Assembly: GCA_029940245.1 (NCBI GenBank)
Contig: JAOZRF010000209.1
Span: forward strand, 1-5,734
DNA: 5,734 bases
Direction: 5' to 3'
Source: Desulfobacula sp.
Lineage (GTDB): Bacteria > Desulfobacterota > Desulfobacteria > Desulfobacterales > Desulfobacteraceae
Shown in pieces: positions 1 through 5,531 of the stretch (the first letter of the stretch is position 1; each line of letters begins with the position of its first letter). A program made the position numbers and the translations under genes. Below the pieces are notes generated by a model. That model was given only the letters and a program-made list of their open reading frames with translations, was not told where the DNA came from and made no database searches.

Positions 1-417
1 AGCTGCATCACAGGTGGCACATGAGGAAACGCCTTTTCCAATAAATTTCTCCTCACCAACACCCAGGCTTCTGGGAGATGCACCAGAGGCAATGATAAGA
101 CTTTTGGCAGTAATCTTTGTGTCTTTTAAAACAATTTCTTTTACGTCTTTTGAAAGATTGAGGGAATGGACTTCTGCGGTTTCAATTTCCAGCCCCAGTT
201 TTTCAGCCTGGTTTTTCATTTTTTCAGCAAGATCAAACCCTGAAATGCCTTCAAAACCAGGGTAGTTTTCTATCCAGTCAGTCACAATGATCTGGCCGCC
301 TGGAACTGCTTTTTCCAATAAAAGTACATTCATCCGTGCCCTGGCAGCATAGATTCCAGCTGTCAGGCCAGCAGGTCCTGCACCAATAATTACAAGATCA
401 TAATCCATTTTTGTCAT
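1..417 (-). CDS. trxB: Thioredoxin reductase, N-terminal 139 residues (gene runs off the left edge)
   Basis: Cytoplasmic FAD enzyme that uses NADPH to reduce the disulfide of thioredoxin, here most likely the adjacent TrxA. The translated part has the FAD-binding Rossmann motif GAGPAG at residues 12-17, an acidic residue E35 ending the second strand (VLLLEK), PGGQI at 39-43 and ENYPGF at 50-55. The redox-active CATC motif lies at residues 133-136, just before the window ends. The NADPH-binding half and the C-terminus are outside the window; the family is usually a little over 300 residues. The start at 417 is chosen because AAGGG at 426-430 lies 8 nt upstream. An ATG three codons later (408) is possible but less well placed. 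The gene begins 11 nt after the trxA stop, so the two are probably co-transcribed. The CxxC flanks (SSCATCDAA) differ slightly from the E. coli form, which I do not consider important. Confidence 0.95.
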   Translation of the reverse strand, partial: MTKMDYDLVIIGAGPAGLTAGIYAARARMNVLLLEKAVPGGQIIVTDWIENYPGFEGISGFDLAEKMKNQAEKLGLEIETAEVHSLNLSKDVKEIVLKDTKITAKSLIIASGASPRSLGVGEEKFIGKGVSSCATCDAA

Positions 418-428
418 TATTTTTTCCC

Positions 429-755
429 TTACAAAAGCCCTTTGATGACTTGTTCAAGTTTTTCTTTGGCAACCATTCCTATGATCTGATCTGCTATTTC
501 TCCATTTTTAAAGAAAATAAGTGTGGGAATTGCCTGGACCCCATATTTACTTGGGCTGAGTGGATTTTCATCAACATTTATTTTTGTAAAAGTTATTTTG
601 TCGCCGTACTCTTTTTCAAGGGCCTCAACAGTGGGGCCAATAGCTTTACAGGGACCGCACCACGGTGCCCAGAAATCCACCATCACGGGTTTATCTGATT
701 GGAGTACTTCTTTTTCAAAGGAATCATCTTCAATTTCAATTATATTTTGTGCCAT
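429..755 (-). CDS. trxA: Thioredoxin
   Basis: Small cytoplasmic disulfide reductase, kept reduced by thioredoxin reductase. From the ATG at 755 it is 108 residues, the classical single-domain length. The active site WCGPC has cysteines at 33 and 36. The buried acid D27 and the cis-proline P77 (AIPTL) are present, as is the conserved NVDENP segment at 60-65, so the fold and chemistry look intact. There is no signal peptide. An in-frame TTG at 770 would add five residues, but it overlaps the ribosome site: GAGGA lies 8 nt before the ATG at 755, which makes 755 the real start. The gene is first in a trxA-trxB unit, with an 11-nt gap to trxB and a promoter-like sequence about 50 nt upstream. The name is secure; whether this is the cell's main thioredoxin cannot be told from this window. 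Confidence 0.97.
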   Translation of the reverse strand: MAQNIIEIEDDSFEKEVLQSDKPVMVDFWAPWCGPCKAIGPTVEALEKEYGDKITFTKINVDENPLSPSKYGVQAIPTLIFFKNGEIADQIIGMVAKEKLEQVIKGLL

Positions 756-802
756 GATAACCGTCCTCAATTTAAGTTTAAAGTTAAAAAAATACCTTTA
801 TA

Positions 803-830
803 AATATAGTTCCTATTCATTTTTTGTCAA
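803..830 (-). promoter_or_regulatory. Sigma-70-type promoter of trxA-trxB
   Basis: On the minus strand a perfect TTGACA (825-830) is followed after 16 nt by TATATT (803-808). The predicted transcript would begin near 796, giving a leader of about 40 nt before the trxA start. The site lies just past the rubrerythrin terminator, which fits independent transcription of trxA-trxB. No start site has been measured. Confidence 0.7.
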
Positions 831-845
831 TTAATCAATAGCCTT

Positions 846-903
846 AAAATAAAAATAAGGGGTAATAGCTTTTGATAATCCACTTAAAGCTATTGAACCC
901 CTT
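846..903 (-). terminator. Rho-independent terminator after rubrerythrin
   Basis: An inverted repeat with arms at 857-872 and 886-903 pairs over 16 bp, interrupted only by a two-base bulge, around a 13-base loop. On the minus strand the hairpin is followed by ATTTTTATTTT, the expected U-rich tail. It starts 27 nt after the rbr stop codon. On the plus strand no T tract follows, so it works in the rbr direction only. It should separate rbr transcription from trxA-trxB. Confidence 0.85.
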
Positions 904-929
904 GAAATTGTATAAACAACTATTAAATT

Positions 930-1505
930 TTACCAGTTTTCAGCAAGCAGCTCAAAATGAGCCTGGGGATGCGCACAAGCCGGGCACATTGCTATGGCCT
1001 CTTCTCCTTCATGGACATATCCGCAATTTCTGCACCGCCATTTTCTTTTGCTTTCTTTTTTAAACACGGTTCCCTTTTCCACATTGACAGCCAGCTCAGC
1101 ATATCTTTTTTCATGTTGTTTTTCTGCCACGGCAATCATTTCAAAAACAAGCGCAATGGCGTCAAATCCTTCCTGTCTGGCTGTTGCAGCAAAATCAGGA
1201 TACATTTTTGTCCATTCAAATTTTTCGCCTGCTGCAGCATCTTTAAGGTTTTCAAGGGTCGTTCTAATCATGCCTGCAGGAAAGGCTGCACTTATCTCAA
1301 GTTCTCCACCTTCAAGAAATTTAAAAAATCTTTTTGCGTGCTCTTTTTCCTGGTTGGCGGTCTCTGTAAAAATGTCTGAGATTTGAATAAAGCCCTCTTT
1401 TTTTGCAGTACTTGCAAAATAGGTGTATCGGTTTCTTGCCTGGGACTCACCGGCAAATGCGGTTAAAAGATTTTTTTCAGTTTGGGTGCCTTTAATACTT
1501 GCCAT
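930..1505 (-). CDS. rbr: Rubrerythrin
   Basis: Non-haem iron peroxidase of anaerobes that reduces hydrogen peroxide to water in the cytoplasm, taking electrons through rubredoxin-type centres. The protein is 191 residues from the ATG at 1505. The N-terminal four-helix ferritin-like domain (about 1-146) keeps all expected di-iron ligands: E20, E53, H56, E94, E97, E128 and H131. The C-terminal rubredoxin domain has its four iron cysteines at 158, 161, 174 and 177 (CRNCGY and CPAC). Length and ligand spacing match what I remember of the Desulfovibrio vulgaris protein. An upstream in-frame ATG at 1526 would add seven residues, but GGAGG lies 8 nt before the ATG at 1505 and is inside that extension, so 1505 is preferred. 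The gene has its own terminator and probably its own promoter. No perR or rubredoxin gene is visible here. Confidence 0.97.
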   Translation of the reverse strand: MASIKGTQTEKNLLTAFAGESQARNRYTYFASTAKKEGFIQISDIFTETANQEKEHAKRFFKFLEGGELEISAAFPAGMIRTTLENLKDAAAGEKFEWTKMYPDFAATARQEGFDAIALVFEMIAVAEKQHEKRYAELAVNVEKGTVFKKESKRKWRCRNCGYVHEGEEAIAMCPACAHPQAHFELLAENW

Positions 1506-1529
1506 AGGTTCTTCCTCCTTTGTCATTCA

Positions 1530-1558
1530 ATTATTTTCTAAATCGTCATTGCGGTTAA
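1530..1558 (-). promoter_or_regulatory. Candidate promoter of rbr
   Basis: On the minus strand TTAACC (1553-1558) and AATAAT (1530-1535) are separated by 17 nt; they match the sigma-70 consensus at 4 of 6 and 5 of 6 bases. Transcription would start about 20 nt before the rbr ATG, leaving just room for its GGAGG ribosome site. The -35 element sits in an imperfect tandem repeat, GCGGTTAAC (1551-1559) and GCGGTAATG (1560-1568), which could be a regulator site. AT-rich sequence makes false positives easy. Confidence 0.35.
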
Positions 1559-1575
1559 CGCGGTAATGTGCATGG

Positions 1576-1588
1576 TCAATTAAATTGA
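1576..1588. promoter_or_regulatory. 6-1-6 palindrome upstream of rbr, possible operator
   Basis: TCAATT and AATTGA flank a single A, a perfect 13-bp inverted repeat about 70 bp upstream of the rbr start, in the divergent region shared with the EamA gene. The size suits a dimeric repressor or activator site, but nothing identifies the protein. AT-rich DNA produces such repeats by chance. Confidence 0.25.
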
Positions 1589-1614
1589 TAACATTAATAT
1601 TCACCAGTCGTTAA

Positions 1615-1629
1615 ATATAATATTAATAC
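1615..1629. promoter_or_regulatory. Weak PerR/Fur-box-like site
   Basis: This 15-bp AT-only stretch (apart from its last base) agrees with the 7-1-7 PerR consensus TTATAATNATTATAA at 10 of 14 positions by my count. Rubrerythrin genes in sulfate reducers are often PerR targets, which is why it is noted. The local base composition makes such a match weak evidence, and it lies about 110 bp from the rbr start. Confidence 0.15.
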
Positions 1630-1684
1630 TATACTCCCCAATTTTTTTAAAGAGATTAAAGTTGTTATACGCAGATATTCTTTC

Positions 1685-1713
1685 TTGACTTGTTTTTTCT
1701 TTATAAATAGAGT
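1685..1713 (+). promoter_or_regulatory. Candidate promoter of the EamA-family gene
   Basis: TTGACT (1685-1690) and TAGAGT (1708-1713) are 17 nt apart, matching the sigma-70 consensus at 5 of 6 and 4 of 6 bases. The site is 54 nt before the ATG at 1768, which leaves a leader of roughly 48 nt carrying AAGGAAAG as ribosome site. It is the only spaced pair I found on this strand in the gap. Confidence 0.45.
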
Positions 1714-1767
1714 CTTGAAAATCTGTATTCAGATGATGAGATTAAATTCAAAGGAAAGATATAAAAA

Positions 1768-2685
1768 ATGTCCAACAAGTTAAAAACGCAGTCAGTTTTT
1801 GCAGGCTATCTTTTCGCCATTGGTGCCACAGCAATATGGTCAGGAAATTTTATTGTAGCAAGGGGGCTCAGTGAAAATATTGCGCCCGTCAGCCTTGCTT
1901 TTTACAGATGGATGGTGGCAGTTATTGTTTTCACACCCTTTGCAACCAAGGCTCTTTTTCACGAATGGCCCATCATAAAAAAGCATATTATATATTTTTC
2001 AATCACATCCTTTCTGGGCATCACAATTTTCAATACCCTTATTTATTTTGCCGGCCATTCTACAACGGCCATGAATCTTTCACTTATTGCCATTACATTC
2101 CCAATTTTTATTCTTCTGTTTTCCAGGATTTTTTTTAAAGAACTTATCACTGTCAAAAAAGGACTGGGTATCACAATGGTTTTAATCGGTGTTCTGTTTC
2201 TTATTACAAAAGGAAAACTCTCAACACTATTAAGCATTTCTTTTAACATTGGTGATGTATGGATGTTATTGGCCTCCATAATTTTTGCCATTTACAGCCT
2301 TTTTTTAAAAAACAAACCAGAAGGAGTGAGCGTTAAAGCACTGCAATTGTCCACTTTTATTCTGGGATTAATTTTTTTATTTCCATTTTTTTTATGGGAA
2401 CAGGCCATAGTGCATCAAACCTTTTTAAATAAAACCACAATACCGCCAATTCTTTATGTTGGTATATTTGCATCGCTGTGTGCATTTGTCTTATGGAATA
2501 AAGCCATTGTTGTCCTGGGTCCATTCAAGGCAGGTATGGTTTATTATACGCTTCCTTTGTTCAGCGGTTTTTTAGGGTATCTTTTTTTGCATGAAAGCAT
2601 CAGAATGATTCATTTTTACAGCATGGCATTGATTTTTCTGGGAATTATTATCACTAACCAGGATTCCGAAAATGCTGAAAACTGA
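1768..2685 (+). CDS. EamA/DMT-family permease, substrate unknown
   Basis: Integral inner-membrane protein of the drug/metabolite transporter superfamily, which exports or takes up small metabolites such as amino acids. The 305 residues form two repeated EamA halves with about ten hydrophobic helices, roughly at 11-31, 39-58, 73-94, 101-119, 131-149, 161-180, 191-209, 226-247, 254-273 and 279-296. Family-like features are the first helix with WSGNFIVARGL (24-34), LAFYRW (43-48), FKE (123-125) after helix four, and GPFKAGMVYYTLPLF (251-265) followed by LHE (274-276). Length is normal for the family. The ATG at 1768 is preceded by AAGGAAAG. The gene stands alone, divergent from rbr and convergent with aroB. 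The nearby aromatic genes are on the other strand and do not show the substrate, so any specific name (amino acid, drug) would be a guess. Confidence 0.9.
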   Translation: MSNKLKTQSVFAGYLFAIGATAIWSGNFIVARGLSENIAPVSLAFYRWMVAVIVFTPFATKALFHEWPIIKKHIIYFSITSFLGITIFNTLIYFAGHSTTAMNLSLIAITFPIFILLFSRIFFKELITVKKGLGITMVLIGVLFLITKGKLSTLLSISFNIGDVWMLLASIIFAIYSLFLKNKPEGVSVKALQLSTFILGLIFLFPFFLWEQAIVHQTFLNKTTIPPILYVGIFASLCAFVLWNKAIVVLGPFKAGMVYYTLPLFSGFLGYLFLHESIRMIHFYSMALIFLGIIITNQDSENAEN

Positions 2686-2753
2686 AGTCATGAAAAGATT
2701 TCAACGAAGACTGAATTGTAATTGCTGGGGCGTGTTCCGGCCTTTAATTTCAG

Positions 2754-3788
2754 CTATTTAATAAAAACCGAAGTCATGAATGTATTCATTTCAGCAAAGC
2801 TGATTTTTTCAACCCTGGCTTTTCCGATCTGTTCAAGAAAAACGTAAAAAAGATCGCTGCCCTGCTTTTTTTTGTCTTTACCAGCCGCTCTGATAATTTG
2901 TTTTGCATTATCCCCAAGTACTGTTGGAAGGTTAAGATCAATTAAAAGCGAACAGATTCTTGAAACTGCTTGCTGGTTTATCAGATGCCTTGCTTGTGAA
3001 AATTTGGCAGCAGCAACCATTCCTCTGGCAACAGCTCTACCATGCCCGGGTTTTTCGATTTTTTCAATGGCATGACCAATGGTGTGGCCGAAATTAAGTT
3101 TTCTTCTTTCATTGGATTCTTTTTCATCTTTTTGGACCAATTGTGATTTTATGTTTACTGAATCTGCGACAAGTTTGAAAATGGTTTCATAATCAAGGCA
3201 AAGCGCTTTCTGGCTGTTTTTTTCAATAAAATCGAACAGGCCTGCATCAAAAATCAGTGCGTGTTTGACGATTTCGGCAAAACCATTTGAAATTTCATTT
3301 TTGGGCAGGGTGTTTAAAAGCTCAAGATCGCATATAACAAATTCAGGCTGGTTAAAAACGCCAACCATATTTTTATAAGAATCCAGATTAACCCCGTTTT
3401 TTCCTCCCACACCGGCGTCCACCTGGGACAAAAGAGAGGTGGATACAAAGCCAAAGTTCACCCCCCTTAAAAAGACAGAGGCTGCAAAACCTGCAATATC
3501 ACATACAATACCACCGCCGATTCCCACAATAAAGCTTGAACGGTCACAGGAATGATGAAGAAGTTGTTTTAATATGGTTTCAATCGTGGCAAGGGTTTTA
3601 ATGCCTTCGCCCGTTCCAATGGTGATGATCGTACCCTTTGGAAATATTTTTTGATAATATTTTTTGATATTTTCATCTGTGATAATAAAGGTTTGAGAAT
3701 CAGGAAGATAGTTTTCCAGATTTTTTAGGCTTTCTCCCACATGGATAGAAGAAAGCCCTGAATGGCAGTGAATATTGAAGGTCTCCAT
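2754..3788 (-). CDS. aroB: 3-dehydroquinate synthase
   Basis: Second shikimate-pathway enzyme; it cyclises DAHP to 3-dehydroquinate with NAD and a divalent metal in the cytoplasm. The protein has 344 residues, at the short end of the usual range. The NAD-binding segment GGGIVCDIAGF is at 91-101, followed by FLRG (106-109) and STSLLSQVDAGVGGKNGVN (116-134). KNMVGVFNQP is at 139-148. Metal ligands by comparison with the fungal enzyme are E172 (GFAEIVKHALI), H235 (LNFGHTIGHAIE) and H249 (HGRAVA). The usual HGEAVA motif reads HGRAVA here, with R251 in place of glutamate; the metal histidine is kept, so I expect activity. The start ATG overlaps the TAA of the upstream DAHP synthase by one base (TAATG), which implies translational coupling; only a weak AAGAA-type ribosome site is visible. 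It ends 68 bp from the convergent EamA gene, with no convincing terminator between them. Confidence 0.95.
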   Translation of the reverse strand: METFNIHCHSGLSSIHVGESLKNLENYLPDSQTFIITDENIKKYYQKIFPKGTIITIGTGEGIKTLATIETILKQLLHHSCDRSSFIVGIGGGIVCDIAGFAASVFLRGVNFGFVSTSLLSQVDAGVGGKNGVNLDSYKNMVGVFNQPEFVICDLELLNTLPKNEISNGFAEIVKHALIFDAGLFDFIEKNSQKALCLDYETIFKLVADSVNIKSQLVQKDEKESNERRKLNFGHTIGHAIEKIEKPGHGRAVARGMVAAAKFSQARHLINQQAVSRICSLLIDLNLPTVLGDNAKQIIRAAGKDKKKQGSDLFYVFLEQIGKARVEKISFAEMNTFMTSVFIK

Positions 3789-4606
3789 TATTCTTTACCG
3801 ATAATTGCGTGGATAGCCTTTATTTTTTTCATGGCCATAAAAAACTGATCAGGGTATAACGACTGTGTACCATCACTTAAAGCGTCTTCTGGATGATTGT
3901 GAACTTCAATCATTACCCCATCCGCGCCTGACGCTGCTGAAGCATAAGCAAGGGATATGACCTGGTCTCTGATGCCTGCGGCATGGCTGGGATCAACAAT
4001 GACGGGGAGATGGCTTTCTTTTTTAACGGCCTGCACCACAGAAAGATCCAAGGTGTTTCTGCTGTGTGTTACAAAGGTCCTTATGCCCCGCTCACAAAGA
4101 ATTACATTGGTATTGCCCTGTTCCAGTATATATTCAGCTGCCATGAGCCATTCGGCAAGCGTGGCAGCCATGCCTCTTTTTAAAAGAATCGGTTTGTCAG
4201 AATTTCCAGCTCGTCTTAAAAGGCTGAAATTGTGCATGTTTCGACTGCCGATCTGGAGGATATCAGCATATTCTTCAACAAGATCAAAGGTTTCAACATC
4301 CATAACTTCCGTGGCGATTGGTAATCCGGTTTCTTCCCGCACTTTTGCTAAAAAGAGTAAGCCTTCTTTTCCAAGCCCCTGGAAAGAATATGGAGAAGTC
4401 CTTGGCTTAAAAGCTCCTCCTCTGAATATTTTTGCCCCGGCATTTTTAACAGAGTTTGCAATAGATATAACCTGTTTTTCGTTTTCTACAGCACAGGGGC
4501 CGGCAATCACAGGAAAGCTTCCATCGCCGAAAACAGCATCACCAACTTGAATGTGGGTGTTTTTCTGCTGAAAGTTCCGGCCAACAAGTTTATATGGTTT
4601 TGTCAC
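3788..4606 (-). CDS. aroF: 3-deoxy-7-phosphoheptulonate (DAHP) synthase, type I-beta, catalytic domain only
   Basis: First shikimate-pathway enzyme; it condenses phosphoenolpyruvate with erythrose 4-phosphate to make DAHP, which AroB next door uses. The 272 residues are one TIM-barrel domain with IAGPCAVE (34-41), RGGAFKPRTSPYSFQG (62-77), LLKRG (141-145), CERGIRTF (171-178) and VDPSHAAG (204-211). Metal ligands are C38, H208, E234 and D245. Each is exactly 64 lower than the Thermotoga maritima numbering I remember (102, 272, 298, 309), so the protein lacks that enzyme's N-terminal regulatory domain. It also has no fused chorismate mutase. The start is a GTG at 4606: AGGAG lies 8 nt upstream, an in-frame stop occurs at 4633, and no other start fits. 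KDO-8-phosphate synthase is related, but the RTFxTxxRNTLDLS segment and the aroB partner favour DAHP synthase. Simple feedback inhibition through an ACT-like domain should be absent. Confidence 0.94.
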   Translation of the reverse strand: MTKPYKLVGRNFQQKNTHIQVGDAVFGDGSFPVIAGPCAVENEKQVISIANSVKNAGAKIFRGGAFKPRTSPYSFQGLGKEGLLFLAKVREETGLPIATEVMDVETFDLVEEYADILQIGSRNMHNFSLLRRAGNSDKPILLKRGMAATLAEWLMAAEYILEQGNTNVILCERGIRTFVTHSRNTLDLSVVQAVKKESHLPVIVDPSHAAGIRDQVISLAYASAASGADGVMIEVHNHPEDALSDGTQSLYPDQFFMAMKKIKAIHAIIGKE

Positions 4607-4646
4607 CGGAAGAACTCCTATATATTTTTTTTATTTTAACGAACAT
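4590..4646 (-). CDS. Possible 18-residue leader ORF overlapping the DAHP synthase start
   Basis: An ATG at 4646 opens the frame MFVKIKKIYRSSSGDKTI and stops at 4590, 17 nt inside the DAHP synthase gene in a different frame. It has its own ribosome site, GGAG (4654-4657), 7 nt before the ATG. Ribosomes on it would pass over the AGGAG and GTG of the synthase. It contains one Phe and one Tyr, too few for classical aromatic attenuation, and no terminator or antiterminator hairpin is visible. It may be a chance frame in AT-rich DNA. Confidence 0.25.
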   Translation of the reverse strand: MFVKIKKIYRSSSGDKTI

Positions 4647-4664
4647 TATTTTTCTCCGTTTTGT

Positions 4665-4693
4665 TTTGTATCAGTATTCAATCTTTTGAGCAA
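4665..4693 (-). promoter_or_regulatory. Candidate promoter of the DAHP synthase-aroB unit
   Basis: On the minus strand TTGCTC (4688-4693) and TACAAA (4665-4670) are 17 nt apart, matching consensus at 3 of 6 and 4 of 6 bases. Transcription would begin near 4658, almost at the ribosome site of the short leader ORF. The match is modest. Confidence 0.3.
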
Positions 4694-4742
4694 TAAAAAA
4701 GCAGTAAGATTTGTTTTTAAGTTGATTCTATGGAGGGGTATC

Positions 4743-4859
4743 ATGTTTTTATCAATAAAGCGTTTACCAGAAAAGATAAACATAAATTATTGTTTGATTT
4801 TAATGGCGCATCGGGATACTATTTTATTCAATAAAATAGACCATCACCGGAGAATATGA
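4743..4859 (+). CDS. Possible 38-residue protein coupled to the response regulator; unrecognised
   Basis: The ATG at 4743 is preceded by a strong ribosome site, GGAGG (4732-4736), with 6 nt spacing. The frame runs 38 codons and its TGA shares ATGA with the start of the response regulator at 4856, the usual layout of translationally coupled genes. The peptide begins MFLSIKRLPEK, is basic (several K, R and H) and has a short hydrophobic centre (YCLILM, 16-21) that is too short to span a membrane. I recognise no family. Supporting a role, the regulator's own GGAG is only 3 nt from its ATG, so coupling would help its translation. Against it, the length is short and AT-rich DNA gives such frames by chance. 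A competing 34-codon frame starts at 4730 but has no good ribosome site. Confidence 0.35.
   Translation: MFLSIKRLPEKININYCLILMAHRDTILFNKIDHHRRI
4819..4839. repeat. Perfect 10-1-10 palindrome before the response regulator
   Basis: CTATTTTATT (4819-4828) and its exact reverse complement (4830-4839) flank one C. It ends 16 nt before the response regulator ATG and 9 nt before its GGAG. It could be a dimeric operator, for example for autoregulation by the LuxR-type regulator, or an A-U hairpin in the mRNA that affects translation. No T tract follows, so it is not an obvious terminator. Confidence 0.5.
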
Positions 4860-5506
4860 AAATCAGGGTAATCATAGCAGATGACCATGCCATTATTCGG
4901 GAAGGATTGAAAAATCTTTTTGAAAAAAAAGGGATGGATGTTATTGCCGTTGCCAGGAATGGCCGTGAAGCCATAGATTTTGCAATGCTGTATCACCCCG
5001 ATGTTGTGATGATGGATATTTCAATGCCGGATCTCAATGGCGTGGAAGCCACTGCGGCCATTCGGAAACAAGTTCCGGGAACCAAAATTATTGCTCTTTC
5101 CATGCATTCCAATAAAAAAATTATAGATAAAATGCTTGCATCCGGTGCATCAGGATATATTTTAAAAGAAGCAGCCTTTGATGAATTGTATGATGCAGTA
5201 AAGGAAGTCACCAAAGGGAATTTTTATTTACCGCCTTCCATTGCCGGGATGTATGTTGACAGCCAGGGAAGTACACTTAAATTAAGCGGCGATAAACTAA
5301 AATTCAAAAAAATTTCAAAAAAGGAACGTCAGGTTCTTCAACTGGTTGCAGAAGGAAAAAAAAACAAGGATATTGCCAAAACTCTTGGCGTCAGCATTAA
5401 AACCATAGAATCCCACCGTAAAAATATCATGAAAAAACTCAATATTTTCAGTATTGCAGGCCTTACAAAATTTGCAATCAAAGAAGGAATCGTTTTTTTA
5501 GACTAA
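4856..5506 (+). CDS. NarL/FixJ-family two-component response regulator
   Basis: Cytoplasmic DNA-binding regulator switched on by phosphorylation from a histidine kinase. The 216 residues comprise a receiver domain (about 1-120) and a C-terminal LuxR-type helix-turn-helix (about 150-216). The receiver has the acidic pair D9-D10, phospho-acceptor D54 (MMDISMP), conserved S82 (ALSMH) and K104 (YILKEA), so it should be phosphorylatable. The output domain reads SKKERQVLQLVAEG, then NKDIAKTLGVSIKTIESHR (170-188) as the turn and recognition helix. Length is normal. The start is fixed by the receiver strand beginning KIRVIIADDH; GGAG is unusually close (3 nt). The start overlaps the stop of a possible 38-codon ORF. 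No intact sensor kinase is in the window, but kinase-like fragments lie immediately downstream in the same orientation. Target genes are unknown. Confidence 0.95.
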   Translation: MKIRVIIADDHAIIREGLKNLFEKKGMDVIAVARNGREAIDFAMLYHPDVVMMDISMPDLNGVEATAAIRKQVPGTKIIALSMHSNKKIIDKMLASGASGYILKEAAFDELYDAVKEVTKGNFYLPPSIAGMYVDSQGSTLKLSGDKLKFKKISKKERQVLQLVAEGKKNKDIAKTLGVSIKTIESHRKNIMKKLNIFSIAGLTKFAIKEGIVFLD

Positions 5507-5524
5507 AAAGCACCTATTTTTTTT
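5492..5524 (+). terminator. Weak candidate terminator of the response regulator
   Basis: TTTTTAG and CTAAAAA (5495-5509) form a perfect 7-1-7 inverted repeat across the stop codon, and a run of eight T follows at 5517-5524. The stem is almost all A-U and the T run begins about 8 nt after the arm, so the hairpin is weak; it may be only a chance AT-rich structure. Confidence 0.25.
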
Positions 5525-5531
5525 AAAATTC

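Noticed and set aside
756..770. Five-residue N-terminal extension of thioredoxin from a TTG at 770
   Set aside because: The TTG overlaps the GAGGA that serves the ATG at 755, and the shorter form has the standard thioredoxin length and start.
957..1386. Two long plus-strand open frames (140 and 130 codons)
   Set aside because: Both are opposite rubrerythrin, and their rich Phe/Ser/Cys composition reflects the complement of a real gene.
1506..1526. Seven-residue extension of rubrerythrin from an ATG at 1526
   Set aside because: The extension contains the GGAGG ribosome site for the ATG at 1505, and the 191-residue form matches the known family N-terminus.
2711..2753. Hairpin between the convergent EamA and aroB genes as a bidirectional terminator
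   Set aside because: The stem is interrupted by mismatches and bulges (CTGA/TCAG outside, GCTGG/CCGGC inside) and no T tract follows on either strand.
2684..2780. Direct repeat GAAGTCATGAA at 2684-2694 and 2770-2780
   Set aside because: An exact 11-mer pair is expected by chance in a window this size, and the second copy is coding sequence at the end of aroB.
3957..4550. 197-codon open frame on the plus strand
   Set aside because: It lies wholly opposite the DAHP synthase gene, whose protein is clearly conserved; the translation has no recognisable domain, so it is an antisense shadow.
4730..4834. 34-codon plus-strand ORF beginning MEGYHVFINK
   Set aside because: It has no convincing ribosome site and overlaps the better supported 38-codon frame; only one of the two is likely to be translated, if either.
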